A stretch of 64,000 nucleotides of DNA from Pseudidiomarina homiensis (GCF_003987225.1 NZ_PIPX01000001.1:1240001-1304000), one strand, 5' to 3'. Shown: positions 35,927-45,220, numbered from the stretch's first letter. A program made the numbers and translations. Notes: generated from the sequence alone by a model not told the origin.

Positions 35927-36159
35927 CAGAACACTCGATGTTTCGCTGCAAACAGGCCGTTACGTTTAGCAAAATCATTGGCTTCTTGCACAGCTTCTTT
36001 GTTCTCTTGCCGCCAGCGTAATCGCTTTTGCTTGCGAACCTCTTCAGTCAGCGCCCTTTCAAACGTTGCTGATAAATTAATTTTCAGCGCCTTAGCTTCG
36101 CTTAACAGCGGCTCACTAACACTCAAATTCGTTGGCTTTTTCGGGGGCGAATAGTTCAT
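35926..36159 (-). CDS. ccdA: CcdA, antitoxin of CcdB
   Basis: Ribbon-helix-helix antitoxin and autorepressor. I start at ATG 36157-36159 (MNYSPPKKPTNLSVSEPLLS); the frame is open further upstream but without family similarity. 77 residues. N-terminal DNA-binding part TNLSVSEPLLSEAKALKINL; C-terminal toxin-neutralising part RWRQENKEAVQEANDFAKRN, then GLFAAKHRVF. One-base overlap with ccdB couples translation. Confidence 0.92.
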   Translation of the reverse strand: MNYSPPKKPTNLSVSEPLLSEAKALKINLSATFERALTEEVRKQKRLRWRQENKEAVQEANDFAKRNGLFAAKHRVF

Positions 36160-36177
36160 AACAGTACCTAACGATGA

Positions 36178-36198
36178 ATACGCATTAATTATGCGCAT
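36178..36198 (-). promoter_or_regulatory. Putative ccdAB operator palindrome
   Basis: Imperfect inverted repeat ATACGCAT-TAATT-ATGCGCAT, 7 of 8 arm bases paired, centred on 36188, 29 bases upstream of the ccdA start. This is the expected position for a CcdA-CcdB autorepression site. The match is by symmetry only. Confidence 0.5.
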
Positions 36199-36241
36199 AA
36201 ACCATGCATTTGGCAATTCGCTTTTGCAGAATCTGAGATGA

Positions 36242-37558
36242 CTACAAGTCGAGGCGTTGATGTTTTCGAATGAGTTCAATTAACGCGCTAGGTACATCAT
36301 TCTGTGCGGCCAGCCGCGGCCACTGGCTCACGGATTCCAACGTTTGATCGACCATAGCATCTAGCTTATGCCGACTAAACAACGGGCTAACCTGCTCGAG
36401 TGCATAAATATCTTGGCGAGTGAAGTCTTCGCGCTTACCGTTGAGCTGCATCCAGTGTTGGTTAACCCACTTACTGTCAGGTTTATAGCTGTAGGCCACA
36501 TCATACGCAGGAGCCAACTGCCAGCGCCCCGCACGATACTGAAAGGCGAAATTCTTCGCATGGTCATCATGATTACGCGCGACAATATTAAAGATCATAC
36601 GCCGCATCAGTTGCTCGGCTTCCGGAGCTGTTAACTTAAGTTTTCGCGCAACCGCAAACAGCTCACTGTAAGAAAAACTCCCCGGCTTTTTGTAGTCCAC
36701 ATGCGCAATACCGTTCAGTGTTTGCGTATGAATTTTTGTATTCCCGTCCCGATCAAAACGCTGCGTCAAAAAATGCCGACGGTCACCTTCTGGCAATAAA
36801 TGGCAGGGCATCATCTCGATACCGCACTGTTGCGCCATCAAGTAATACACATATTCCATCGCACCATAACCTTGCGGATCACCAAAGGTTTCATGCCCCG
36901 TACTGCGCTCAACCACACCATCAAACTTCATCAAATAATGACGAAAGCCAGCCGGCGCATCGGTTTGCCCAGAACACACCTGCGTGAAGTCATCATTAAA
37001 CGCCAACACCGCCTTAGGCCTTGCCCCACCCGCGCTGGTGCCAACCGAAAGTAGCGCTAACATGGCCTCACGGTCAGCGGCACCATCACTTGGCAACTCA
37101 TGCTCAAAGCGCGCTCGACTATCGAGCACATCCTGCGCAATCTCAGTCAGCTCAGCGATGTTCACCTTCTGCATTTGCTCAAAACCACGAACCCTAGTGG
37201 CAGGCCGATACTCCAGCGCCCCCATGCCGCGTTTGCCAGTGTATTGCAGCCGTTGCAACGGACTGATATCAGCAGGCTGCAAACCGCGATTCGCCACCCA
37301 CGCATTGAGCACCGCATTACCAAAGTCATCCGGCAGCGAATCTGCCACTAGCCCCGGTAGCCCATGAAACGTAGGACCCATTAACTCTGGAAAACTATAG
37401 ATTTGCTTCTTTAATGGCATCGTCAGCGGCGCCAACTCAACCCCCGAGCGAATAAACTCAGGTGTGTATTCAAATGCGCCAAAACCCTGCTCACTATCAA
37501 AACTCAGTGCGCCCACCTCAGCATCCTGATACCAAACACTGATCACCTCCATTACCAT
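36242..37558 (-). CDS. hipA: HipA-type toxin kinase
   Basis: Serine/threonine kinase toxin; the E. coli homologue phosphorylates GltX and causes persistence. 438 residues. N-terminal HipA domain (VWYQDAEVGALSFDSEQGFG, LPDDFGNAVLNAWVANRG), P-loop-like SVGTSAGGARPKAVLAF, catalytic RNHDDHAKNFAFQ and metal motif YDVAYSYKPDSKW. All motifs look intact. Either ATG 37556-37558, preceded by GGAGAG, or ATG 37550-37552, overlapping the hipB stop as TAATG, could be the start. Follows hipB directly. Ends 82 bases upstream of ccdA. Confidence 0.93.
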   Translation of the reverse strand: MVMEVISVWYQDAEVGALSFDSEQGFGAFEYTPEFIRSGVELAPLTMPLKKQIYSFPELMGPTFHGLPGLVADSLPDDFGNAVLNAWVANRGLQPADISPLQRLQYTGKRGMGALEYRPATRVRGFEQMQKVNIAELTEIAQDVLDSRARFEHELPSDGAADREAMLALLSVGTSAGGARPKAVLAFNDDFTQVCSGQTDAPAGFRHYLMKFDGVVERSTGHETFGDPQGYGAMEYVYYLMAQQCGIEMMPCHLLPEGDRRHFLTQRFDRDGNTKIHTQTLNGIAHVDYKKPGSFSYSELFAVARKLKLTAPEAEQLMRRMIFNIVARNHDDHAKNFAFQYRAGRWQLAPAYDVAYSYKPDSKWVNQHWMQLNGKREDFTRQDIYALEQVSPLFSRHKLDAMVDQTLESVSQWPRLAAQNDVPSALIELIRKHQRLDL

Positions 37559-37893
37559 GATGACTCTCCACCCACTTGGTCATCATCGCTGCCGCCGCGA
37601 CTCCCGCTAGCTCGCTCGCGCTGCTTGCCCTGTAGTTTGCGCAACTGCAACGGCGATAACTGCGGCTTAGGTAAGAAATGATTCAGCTGATCAGCGCAAT
37701 CGAGCGCCAGCAACAGCGCCACAAAATTCTCCAATTGCGCTTGCCCCTTCTCGGCATTCATCACAATCGTACGGCTGACACCCGCCCGTTTGGCGAGTTC
37801 CGCCTGAGTAATGTTGGCGTTCAGTCGCGCTTGCTTGAGCCGCTGGCCAAGCTCTGCTGATAGTGCTGCTGGTGATAAATGGCTAAGTTGCAT
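37552..37893 (-). CDS. hipB: HipB-type XRE antitoxin
   Basis: 113 residues. Xre-type helix-turn-helix at about 14-65 (LGQRLKQARLNANITQAELA, KRAGVSRTIVMNAEKGQ). The C-terminal tail is polar and Gly/Ser/Asp-rich (RERASGSRGGSDDDQVGGES), longer than in E. coli HipB and probably disordered. Overlaps hipA. Its start lies 16 bases from a heptamer tandem repeat that occupies the promoter region. Confidence 0.9.
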   Translation of the reverse strand: MQLSHLSPAALSAELGQRLKQARLNANITQAELAKRAGVSRTIVMNAEKGQAQLENFVALLLALDCADQLNHFLPKPQLSPLQLRKLQGKQRERASGSRGGSDDDQVGGESSW

Positions 37894-37908
37894 GGTCGTT
37901 GCTCGTTT

Positions 37909-37954
37909 TTCGTTATTCGCTATTCGCTATTCGTTATTCGTTATTCGTTATTCG
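37909..37954. repeat. Heptamer tandem repeat upstream of hipB
   Basis: TTCG recurs exactly every 7 bases at 37909, 37916, 37923, 37930, 37937, 37944 and 37951; units are TTCGTTA or TTCGCTA. Looser versions of this heptamer occur at the outer edges of several REPs (for example 14907-14925, 23832-23860 and 63538-63578). In the rest of the 434-base gap 37894-38327 I see only AT-rich sequence up to 38163, then the hairpin element listed next. Confidence 0.9.
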
Positions 37955-38163
37955 AATGTTTGGGTCACACCTGTATAGCTTTATGTTCTATAAAATGAAC
38001 TTTAAATACAGGATGCCTATTAAAGTAAATTAATAATCACTTTAGCAAGTATAGATGATGATTCCAGGAGCGCAAGATTAGAATTGTAGAGTTATACATT
38101 TTTAACTTTAGTAGATAAAAGTTCAATAACGTAAGGTTTAATTGACCTTATGCATGAGTGTAG

Positions 38164-38277
38164 GTTGAAGTGTAGCTAGCTTTGGGAACGCGGGTGTGTG
38201 CCGCATGGATGCGGCACGCAAGCCCCCATGGATGGGTTCACGGCGTCCCGCGATCGCAAAGCTAGCTCCACTTCGAC
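38164..38277. repeat. 114-bp hairpin element between hipB and thyA
   Basis: Two 21-bp inverted arms, 38164-38184 (GTTGAAGTGTAGCTAGCTTTG) and 38257-38277 (reverse complement with 2 mismatches), enclose a perfect 9-bp hairpin GTGCCGCAT-GG-ATGCGGCAC at 38198-38217 and a CCCCCATGGATGGG half-palindrome at 38223-38236. No open frame. It resembles palindromic intergenic elements I have seen in marine gammaproteobacteria, but I cannot name the family. Different in sequence and design from the REP family. Confidence 0.75.
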
Positions 38278-38327
38278 CGAAACTGACGCGGAAGTCGCTG
38301 CGGAAACTTACGCGGGATCCGACTTTT

Positions 38328-39179
38328 TTAAACGCTGAAGGGGTATTGAATCGCCGGATGATGCTGATAACCGTGCACAGCAAAATCATCCAGCGTGACC
38401 CATGTTTCGAGGTCTTTTAGCGACTTGATATCTGGGTTGATTTCGAGTTGTGGCGCTGGGAACGGCTCGCGCTTGAGCTGCACATCACGCATCAGTTCTA
38501 GCTGATCCTCGTAGATGTGAGCGTTTACTATCTTATGGTAAGCCTTGCCCGCTTTGTGGCCCGTGATTTGTGCCATCAGCGCCAGAAACGTGAACACTTG
38601 TACCTGATTAAAATTCAGCCCCAACGGCACATCGCACGAACGCTGGTAGCTGGTTAAATACAGCGTATCACCGAGCAACGAAAAGTTATGCGTGTGCATA
38701 CATGGCCGCAAACAGCCCATGTGGAATTCGCCCGGATTATAAAAACTCATGATTTCACCGCGATCATCAATGCCGCGACTTAAATTATCGACAATTTTGC
38801 GTAACTGATCGACAAAGCCACCGTCCGGTTTCGCCCAACGCCTACCCTGCACACCGTAAACTCGACCCATATCGTCTTCACCTTTGCGGTGCGGGTTGGC
38901 CAGCCAAGCTTCATTCAGGTTGGCATTCGCATCCCAGGTCTTGGCGCCCAGTTGACGAAAATCCGCCGCGTTGTCGTAGCCGCGAATGTAGCCGAGAAAC
39001 TCCGCTATCGCCGCTTTCCAAAAACTCTTACGCGTAGTGATCAGCGGAAACTGATTGCCCGCCACATCATACTCTAGGTCGGCATTGATCACGGTCAGAC
39101 AACGCTTGCCCGTGCGTTCATTCTCAACCCAAACGCCTTCGTCGACAATACGCTGGCATAACGCTAAATACTGCTTCAT
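38328..39179 (-). CDS. thyA: Thymidylate synthase
   Basis: Makes dTMP from dUMP with methylene-THF. I use ATG 39177-39179 ([20 protein letters not shown]), the family start. 283 residues. Catalytic Cys in [20 protein letters not shown]; dUMP-binding [20 protein letters not shown] and [19 protein letters not shown]. Its ATG overlaps the lgt stop (4 bases), the usual lgt-thyA coupling. DHFR, which recycles its product DHF, is at 60966-61475. Confidence 0.97.
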   Translation of the reverse strand: MKQYLALCQRIVDEGVWVENERTGKRCLTVINADLEYDVAGNQFPLITTRKSFWKAAIAEFLGYIRGYDNAADFRQLGAKTWDANANLNEAWLANPHRKGEDDMGRVYGVQGRRWAKPDGGFVDQLRKIVDNLSRGIDDRGEIMSFYNPGEFHMGCLRPCMHTHNFSLLGDTLYLTSYQRSCDVPLGLNFNQVQVFTFLALMAQITGHKAGKAYHKIVNAHIYEDQLELMRDVQLKREPFPAPQLEINPDIKSLKDLETWVTLDDFAVHGYQHHPAIQYPFSV

Positions 39180-39997
39180 GCTTTGCCTCCTTGCGGTGCC
39201 TGATGAACCCGATAAGCCCACACCATCATGACCACGCCAAGCACAATCATTGGCGCCGACAGCCATTGCCCCATCGACCAACCGAAGTACAACAGACCAA
39301 GGTGCGCATCAGGTTCACGGAAATACTCAATAAAGAAGCGTGCCGCACCATAACCAATCAGGAACAAACCACTTATCGCTCCCATCGGCCGGGGCTTACG
39401 ACTGAATAGCGCTAAAATAATAAACAACAAAAGCCCCTCTAAAGCGGCTTGATAAAGCTGCGAAGGGTGCCGCGGATCGGCACCCGCCGCTGGAAATAGC
39501 ATTGCCCAAGGCACATCAGTGGTGCGCCCCCACAGCTCGCCATTAATAAAGTTTCCGATGCGCCCAAAGCCCAGGCCCATAGGCACCAGCGGTGCAACAA
39601 AGTCGCCAATTTGCAAAAAGCGTAACTGCGTGCGCCAAGCAAAAATTGCCAGCACGGTAACCACGCCTAACAGCCCGCCATGAAACGACATTCCACCGCT
39701 CCCCATGTCGAACAAATACAACGGGTTGGCGATAAAGTACTCAAACTGATAAAACAGCACGTAACCGATGCGGCCACCCAGAATCACGCCCATAAACGAC
39801 CAAAACAAAAGATCACTGAAGCGCTTTTCAGTCCAGCCCTGATGGGCGTAATGGGGCATTTGCGTTTGTCGCTTTCCCCAAAAATAAGCGAACGCGAGGC
39901 CAAGCAAATACATTAAGCCGTACCAACGCAGCGCCAATGGGCCAATACTGAAGATAACCGGGTCGATGCTCGGGTGCATCATAAACTCAGTTTGCAT
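39176..39997 (-). CDS. lgt: Lgt, prolipoprotein diacylglyceryl transferase
   Basis: Inner-membrane enzyme adding diacylglycerol to lipobox cysteines, needed for BamB and PilW in this window. 273 residues, about seven membrane helices. Signature [44 protein letters not shown] and [14 protein letters not shown] with the conserved Arg and Asn. Met6 or Met7 could also be the start; the first has AGGA upstream. Confidence 0.96.
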   Translation of the reverse strand: MQTEFMMHPSIDPVIFSIGPLALRWYGLMYLLGLAFAYFWGKRQTQMPHYAHQGWTEKRFSDLLFWSFMGVILGGRIGYVLFYQFEYFIANPLYLFDMGSGGMSFHGGLLGVVTVLAIFAWRTQLRFLQIGDFVAPLVPMGLGFGRIGNFINGELWGRTTDVPWAMLFPAAGADPRHPSQLYQAALEGLLLFIILALFSRKPRPMGAISGLFLIGYGAARFFIEYFREPDAHLGLLYFGWSMGQWLSAPMIVLGVVMMVWAYRVHQAPQGGKA

Positions 39998-40000
39998 GTT

Positions 40001-40792
40001 TTATCCTATAAATAATTCGAGTGAAACCAGTACCAAAAACGCCGCAAATCCCTGCTGCAAACGTTTCACAGGAATACGCTGAGTCAGCGCTGCACCTAAT
40101 GGCGCGCATAGCATCGACGCTATTGAGATCCCCAACCAAGCCGGCCCATGCACGTAACCCAACAAACCTTCGTTGGATTCCATTCGTTGGCCCAAGACAA
40201 TAAATGCCAATACCGCACTAACGCCGATACTTAGACTACCTACTGAAGATACCGCAATCGCTTGCCGAATGGGAACCCTAAGACGTTGCAAAAGTGGCAC
40301 GGTTAATGAGCCACCACCGATGCCCACCAGCGCCGACAAACTCCCTACCATAGCGCTAATCAAGGCCATTAGCCGTTTCGACACGCCCGTAATTGGCTCG
40401 CCGGTACGCTGCGGAATCAACATCCGAATGGACAACACCAACAATACGATGGAAAAAATCCGTTGCAGCCATTCAGGTTTTAACTGAGTGGCCAGCCAAG
40501 CACCAAATACCGCGCCAGCCATCAAGCCAGGAATCAGTCGGCGCACCCAAAACCAACTGATTTGTCCATGTCGATAGTGTGAACGTGCGGCGCTTAATGT
40601 GGTCATGACAATGGTTGCTAAACTCGTCGCGACGGCCATTTGCACCACAAGTTCAGGGGGAACACCTAATACGGGAAGTAAATAAATCAATAGTGGAACA
40701 ATGACCAGACCGCCACCAATGCCCAGCATGCCGGCCAATAAACCCGCAATCACGCCTCCGGCTAAACACCATAACCAGCCTGTGATGAGCAC
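40001..40792 (-). CDS. TauE/SafE family permease (sulfite exporter-like)
   Basis: 263 residues, about eight membrane helices in two related halves: VIAGLLAGMLGIGGGLVIVP near the start and AMVGSLSALVGIGGGSLTVP in the second half, the twin GxGGG motifs of the family. The substrate is often an anionic sulfur compound, but cannot be read here. Three bases separate it from lgt; together with ptsP and rppH it forms the rppH-ptsP-tauE-lgt-thyA block known from related genomes. Confidence 0.9.
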   Translation of the reverse strand: MLITGWLWCLAGGVIAGLLAGMLGIGGGLVIVPLLIYLLPVLGVPPELVVQMAVATSLATIVMTTLSAARSHYRHGQISWFWVRRLIPGLMAGAVFGAWLATQLKPEWLQRIFSIVLLVLSIRMLIPQRTGEPITGVSKRLMALISAMVGSLSALVGIGGGSLTVPLLQRLRVPIRQAIAVSSVGSLSIGVSAVLAFIVLGQRMESNEGLLGYVHGPAWLGISIASMLCAPLGAALTQRIPVKRLQQGFAAFLVLVSLELFIG

Positions 40793-40826
40793 TGTTACTC
40801 CTTATCTGGGAAAAGATTATTAACGC

Positions 40827-43100
40827 TTACCCGCCAGCACGGACAAAACCGCCTAAACCGGCTTCTTCTAACGTCATGGTTACGATCTGTCGTACTTCTT
40901 TTGCCGAGCGCGCGCGCAACGCACGCTCGAGCATGGGAGCCAAATCCGCCGCCTTACTGTGGCGAATAATCCAGCGGATTCTATCAATATTGTAGCTGTT
41001 CATGCTCAAGGTGCGATAACCCATCGCAAGCAGTAACAAGGCACCGCCGGGTTCGCCGGCCAGTTCACCACAAACTGACACCGGTTTATCGAGTTCATTC
41101 GCACGATCTATAATTTGCTTCAACGCATGCAAGACCGCTGGATGAAACGCATCGTATAAGCTAGCAACGCGTTGATTATTGCGGTCTACAGCGAGCAAAT
41201 ATTGCGTGAGGTCATTGGTACCGACCGAGAAAAAATCGACTTTATCAACAATCGTGTGCAGGTGATACACCATTGCTGGCACTTCAATCATAACGCCTAG
41301 TTTCGGCGGCACCAACTGCGCGCGATCATGCCCATTCGACTCTTCACTCACCTCGTGGTAGGCCTGTTTTACCATGCGGGCCGCATCATCAACTTCTTCT
41401 GCGCTAGTGATCATCGGCAGTAAAATATGTAAATTATTGCGTCCCACGGCTGCACGCATCATCGCACGAATTTGTACGAGAAAAATCTCTGGATGATCTA
41501 AGGTCATGCGAATACCACGCCAACCAAGAAACGGATTCTCCTCATCCATTGGCAAGTACGGTAACGGCTTGTCGCCGCCTACATCGAGGGTGCGCATGAC
41601 CACCGTACCGGCTTTGAACTGCTCAAGCACTTGACTGTAGAGCTCAACCTGCTCGTCCTCAGTGGGCAGACGTTCATGCATCATGAACGGAATTTCTGTG
41701 CGGTAAAGTCCAACACTGGCAATGTCGAGCTCTTGTAACCAGTCGCGCTCGGTATTTAGCCCCACATTGAGCTGCAACGTCACCCGTACGCCATCTTCGG
41801 TTTCCACCGGCTTACCACGTGCTTGTTCGACTTTTTCACGCAGTTCGAGTTCTTCTTCAGCAAGCTGACGGTATTCGTTTTCGACCTGCAACGGTGGATT
41901 AATAAACAGATCACCGTTGTAGCCATCAACGATCAACGTTTCGCCATCGAGCTCATTGAGTTCGATGTCATCCGCCCCCAACACGGCTGGAATACCCATA
42001 CTACGGGCCATAATCGCCGCGTGTGAATTACCCGATCCGCGCACCGAGACAATCCCCAAGATCTCGGTGTGCGGCAACTCGGCGAGCATGGTTGCTGTGA
42101 CTTCATGGGCCACTAACACGCATTCAGCGGGCGGCTCGTGTTGCTGACGGGCCTTTTCTTTCAAATGAGATAAAATGCGTTGGCCCAAATCGCGAACATC
42201 ACTGGCGCGTTCACGAATGTATTCGTCATCGAGGTTTTCAAACTGATTGACTAAGTCTTCAACGACCAACTTAAGTGCGGTCTGCGCTCGCCAACCATCA
42301 TTAATCGTCTGTTCGACTTGCTGGCCCAAACTGGTGGAGTCCAACATCGCATGATAAACCTCAAAGATGGCGAGGGTTTCATCGGCCACTTGGCCTTTCA
42401 TGCTGGCACTTAAATCATGCAGTTCCTGCCGCGTGCGTGCCACTGCTGAGCGAAAGCGTCGAACCTCATGCTCGGGCATATCGGTACGCTTCGGCGTGAC
42501 CTCACTCAAGCGCGCACGGGGTTTTACGACATACGCAGGACCAATCGCTACACCTGGCGCCGCCGCTAAGCCTTTGATCGTTTGCAACCACGGCGATTGC
42601 TTCACGGTACGCAAATAGCCCTTGGCTTCAGCATGGGCGATCACCACCGCAAGCTGGGCAGCAAGTGTCACCACAAAAGCTTCTTCGTCGCGGGTGAAGG
42701 CGCGATCATGTTCTTGTTGCACCGCCAACACGCCGAGCACGCGGCGCCGATGAATCACGGGAGCGGCCAACATGGCGTTGTAGCGCTCTTCATCGACTTC
42801 AGCGAGGCGTAAAAATTTTGGATGTTCACCAGCGTTGGCAATGTTCAGCGGTTCTTCACGCTGCGCCGCCAGTGAGATGACACCTTCACCAAAGGGAACA
42901 TGGATGGGCTGTTCTGAGTTGACTTGCAAGCCGTCGGTTGCGGCCAAATGAAATTGCTGTTGTTCGTGATCGGCAAGGTAAACCGTGCACGAGTCGGTCT
43001 GCAACGCTTCTTTGACTTGCCGCACCATGGTCTGTAGCGCCAGCTCAAAGTCTGGCGCCTGATTCACAGCTTCGACAATGCGTTGCAACACTCGCAGCAT
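40827..43100 (-). CDS. ptsP: PtsP, enzyme I-Ntr of the nitrogen phosphotransferase system
   Basis: PEP-dependent kinase that phosphorylates NPr. I use ATG 43098-43100 (MLRVLQRIVEAVNQAPDFEL), the family start. 757 residues: a GAF domain (1-160, TDSCTVYLADHEQQQFHLAA), a phospho-His domain with the active His in GSGNSHAAIMARSMGIPAV, and a PEP-binding barrel (LYRTEIPFMMHERLPTEDEQ, GTNDLTQYLLAVDRNN, Cys in VSVCGELAG). It starts one base after the rppH stop. NPr and EIIA-Ntr genes are not in the window. Confidence 0.96.
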   Translation of the reverse strand: MLRVLQRIVEAVNQAPDFELALQTMVRQVKEALQTDSCTVYLADHEQQQFHLAATDGLQVNSEQPIHVPFGEGVISLAAQREEPLNIANAGEHPKFLRLAEVDEERYNAMLAAPVIHRRRVLGVLAVQQEHDRAFTRDEEAFVVTLAAQLAVVIAHAEAKGYLRTVKQSPWLQTIKGLAAAPGVAIGPAYVVKPRARLSEVTPKRTDMPEHEVRRFRSAVARTRQELHDLSASMKGQVADETLAIFEVYHAMLDSTSLGQQVEQTINDGWRAQTALKLVVEDLVNQFENLDDEYIRERASDVRDLGQRILSHLKEKARQQHEPPAECVLVAHEVTATMLAELPHTEILGIVSVRGSGNSHAAIMARSMGIPAVLGADDIELNELDGETLIVDGYNGDLFINPPLQVENEYRQLAEEELELREKVEQARGKPVETEDGVRVTLQLNVGLNTERDWLQELDIASVGLYRTEIPFMMHERLPTEDEQVELYSQVLEQFKAGTVVMRTLDVGGDKPLPYLPMDEENPFLGWRGIRMTLDHPEIFLVQIRAMMRAAVGRNNLHILLPMITSAEEVDDAARMVKQAYHEVSEESNGHDRAQLVPPKLGVMIEVPAMVYHLHTIVDKVDFFSVGTNDLTQYLLAVDRNNQRVASLYDAFHPAVLHALKQIIDRANELDKPVSVCGELAGEPGGALLLLAMGYRTLSMNSYNIDRIRWIIRHSKAADLAPMLERALRARSAKEVRQIVTMTLEEAGLGGFVRAGG

Positions 43101-43101
43101 A

Positions 43102-43635
43102 TTAACGTTTCCGTCTGGGGCCGCGCTGTTTCCGTCCGCCGGGTTTGCCTTGGGGTTGCGGTGTCGGCATGACAATTGGCGCGAATTCTTTCATCACGCG
43201 CCGATAGACATCCTTTTTAAACGACACGACTTGACGCACCGGATACCAATAACTGACCCATCGCCAGTTATCAAACTCCGGATGCGAGGAGCAATGGACA
43301 TCGACGTCCTGCTCTTGGCATTTTAAGCGCAGCAAAAACCATTTCTGCTTTTGGCCGATACAAGTGGGCCGCTGTTCGCGTCGAATGAGACGTTTCGGCA
43401 AGCGGTAGCGAAACCAGTTACGACTGGTATACACGATTTCCACTTGTTCAGGTTTTAACCCTACCTCTTCGTACAGTTCCCGGTACATGGCTTGCTCTGG
43501 CGTTTCACCATCGTCAATGCCTCCTTGTGGAAACTGCCAACTATGTTGCCCAAACCGACGCGCCCAAAACACTTGTCCCTGCTCATTACAGATAATGATT
43601 CCAACATTTGCGCGGAATCCTTCTGCGTCTATCAC
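43102..43635 (-). CDS. rppH: RppH, RNA pyrophosphohydrolase
   Basis: Nudix hydrolase removing 5' pyrophosphate from mRNA to start decay. Start is GTG 43633-43635 ([17 protein letters not shown]), eight bases after AGAGGA. 177 residues. The Nudix box runs from [15 protein letters not shown] into ELYEEVGL. Other family blocks: [12 protein letters not shown] and [11 protein letters not shown] basic C-terminal tail ([14 protein letters not shown]) is longer than in E. coli and may bind RNA. Divergent from mutH. Confidence 0.96.
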   Translation of the reverse strand: MIDAEGFRANVGIIICNEQGQVFWARRFGQHSWQFPQGGIDDGETPEQAMYRELYEEVGLKPEQVEIVYTSRNWFRYRLPKRLIRREQRPTCIGQKQKWFLLRLKCQEQDVDVHCSSHPEFDNWRWVSYWYPVRQVVSFKKDVYRRVMKEFAPIVMPTPQPQGKPGGRKQRGPRRKR

Positions 43636-43724
43636 GCGGGCATCCTCTAAAATTCGACTTCTGTCATTGATTTTTCCATAATCGAGCCCTGAAAGAAAGT
43701 GCCAAGCCACGAATAAGGAGCCCA

Positions 43725-44381
43725 ATGAGCGACCTGCGTACATTATTTAACGCCGCCAGCGATTTAGCAGGCCTCAGTTTTGCTGAGTTAGCGGCGCGCC
43801 ACGGCTTAGCTGTACCCGCCGATCTGCGGCGCCATAAAGGCTGGGTTGGCCAACTGTTAGAAACAGCTTTGGGCGCCAGCGCTGGTTCGCAAGCCTTACA
43901 AGACTTTCCAGAACTCGGGGTTGAGCTTAAGACGATCCCGCTGGATGCCAACGGCAAGCCCTTAGAGACCACCTTCGTCTGCACCGTTCCTTTGCTGGAT
44001 ACCAGCGGAGTGAACTGGCAAGCAAGTAATGTACGTAACAAACTACAATGCGTGTTATGGATCCCCATTGACGGTCGGCGTGAGGTGCCGCTGGCTGAAC
44101 GCTCGGTGGGCACAGCTTTTTTATGGCAGCCGAGCGCTGACGAAGAGGCGCAATTGCGCCATGACTGGCAAGAGCATATGGATAAAATCGCCATGGGTCA
44201 GGTCGAAAGTATTACGGCGCATCAAGGTGAAGTTTTACAATTGCGTCCAAAGGCGGCGAATAGCAGAGTTCTTACCGATGCGATTGGCCCGAACGGCGAA
44301 AAGATTCAGACGTTACCGCGGGGCTTTTATTTAAAGACATCGTTCACCGGTGCTATTATTCGCAAGACATTTAATCTGTAG
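43725..44381 (+). CDS. mutH: MutH, strand-discriminating mismatch-repair endonuclease
   Basis: Nicks the unmethylated strand at hemimethylated GATC, so the organism should carry Dam. 218 residues. Catalytic D...ExK in [20 protein letters not shown]; the C-terminal part includes [20 protein letters not shown]. The stop TAG (44379-44381) is supplied by the GTAG foot of a REP that follows immediately. Confidence 0.96.
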   Translation: MSDLRTLFNAASDLAGLSFAELAARHGLAVPADLRRHKGWVGQLLETALGASAGSQALQDFPELGVELKTIPLDANGKPLETTFVCTVPLLDTSGVNWQASNVRNKLQCVLWIPIDGRREVPLAERSVGTAFLWQPSADEEAQLRHDWQEHMDKIAMGQVESITAHQGEVLQLRPKAANSRVLTDAIGPNGEKIQTLPRGFYLKTSFTGAIIRKTFNL

Positions 44382-44404
44382 CCCGTGGTTCTACCACGGG
44401 CTAC
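44378..44404. repeat. Solitary REP with GTAG and CTAC at both ends, after mutH
   Basis: GTAG, the TG-class hairpin CCCGTGGTTCTACCACGGG, then CTAC: a fully symmetrical single copy (27 bp) that could serve either strand. It is followed by a perfect 16-bp palindrome CACTGTTCGAACAGTG at 44406-44421. It is the only solitary intergenic copy with both feet. Confidence 0.93.
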
Positions 44405-44455
44405 ACACTGTTCGAACAGTGCGCAGCACGGACGAACAGCGCAGCGGACGAGTTT

Positions 44456-45148
44456 ATGACTGAACTTAAGGTACAACCGGCGGCACGACGCGACGCACTG
44501 AGCTTTTGCATCGGTGGCGTTGCCCTGTTTGCCGTGACCATGTTTCTTTATCTGGCCGACTTCGACTTCCCGCAAGCCGCATGGGCACTACTCTACATAG
44601 CCAGTGCCGCGATCTTCTTGCTAGGGGTTGCCAAAATGGTTGAACCACCCGTCAGTTTGGTGATCACGCCACAAAATATTCGCTACGAACATCGCCGCGG
44701 TACCTGGCAACTGGAATGGGATAATTTGTTGCGCTTTGATATTCCACGCACGCATCGCGGCCTCGAGCTTGAGGAGCTGCCTTACATTGGTTTTCGTGTG
44801 CACGACATGGAGCCAGTGCTCGATAGCATTTCGCCGCGACTTGCAGTTTATTTGGTCAGCGAACAACGGCATTTACTCGCCGCGGCGTTGCGCCGTGAGC
44901 AGCCGGAACTCAACGACTACACCCCCTACTACGATATTCCAACCAGCTACAAAGCCCCCAGCGGGAAGCTGTACCGCGGCGTGCAAGCCTTGTTTGCCGT
45001 GCGCTGCGAGCAACTCCGCCAACTACTCGGTTATGACCTGTACGTGCCCGCCAGTGCACTCGATCGTCCACTCGATGAATTTTGTCAGTGGATGCAACAG
45101 GTTAAGCAACATCGACAAACCGTTAAAAGCGAGTCCGACAAGCGTTGA
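44456..45148 (+). CDS. Membrane protein, DUF2982-like
   Basis: 230 residues. Two adjacent membrane helices near the N-terminus (about 17-60: LSFCIGGVALFAVTMFLYLA and AWALLYIASAAIFLLGVAKM), then a cytoplasmic PH-like region (VSLVITPQNIRYEHRRGTWQ, LEWDNLLRFDIPRTHRGLEL). The N-terminal helices plus strand pattern resemble the DUF2982 family; I am only moderately sure. Function unknown. Follows mutH on the same strand and precedes the RimK cluster. Confidence 0.6.
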   Translation: MTELKVQPAARRDALSFCIGGVALFAVTMFLYLADFDFPQAAWALLYIASAAIFLLGVAKMVEPPVSLVITPQNIRYEHRRGTWQLEWDNLLRFDIPRTHRGLELEELPYIGFRVHDMEPVLDSISPRLAVYLVSEQRHLLAAALRREQPELNDYTPYYDIPTSYKAPSGKLYRGVQALFAVRCEQLRQLLGYDLYVPASALDRPLDEFCQWMQQVKQHRQTVKSESDKR

Positions 45149-45220
45149 CGCTTGCTGTTTAGCCGCTGCGGCTATATTCTTTGCAAGTAGTTTAACTTTT
45201 CGCTTGGAGTGAAACAGCGC

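Noticed and set aside
44406-44421. CACTGTTCGAACAGTG as a LexA box
   Set aside because: It is a perfect palindrome, but lacks the CTG-N10-CAG spacing of the gammaproteobacterial SOS box and the gene after it is not an SOS gene. It may be part of the REP-edge heptamer pattern.
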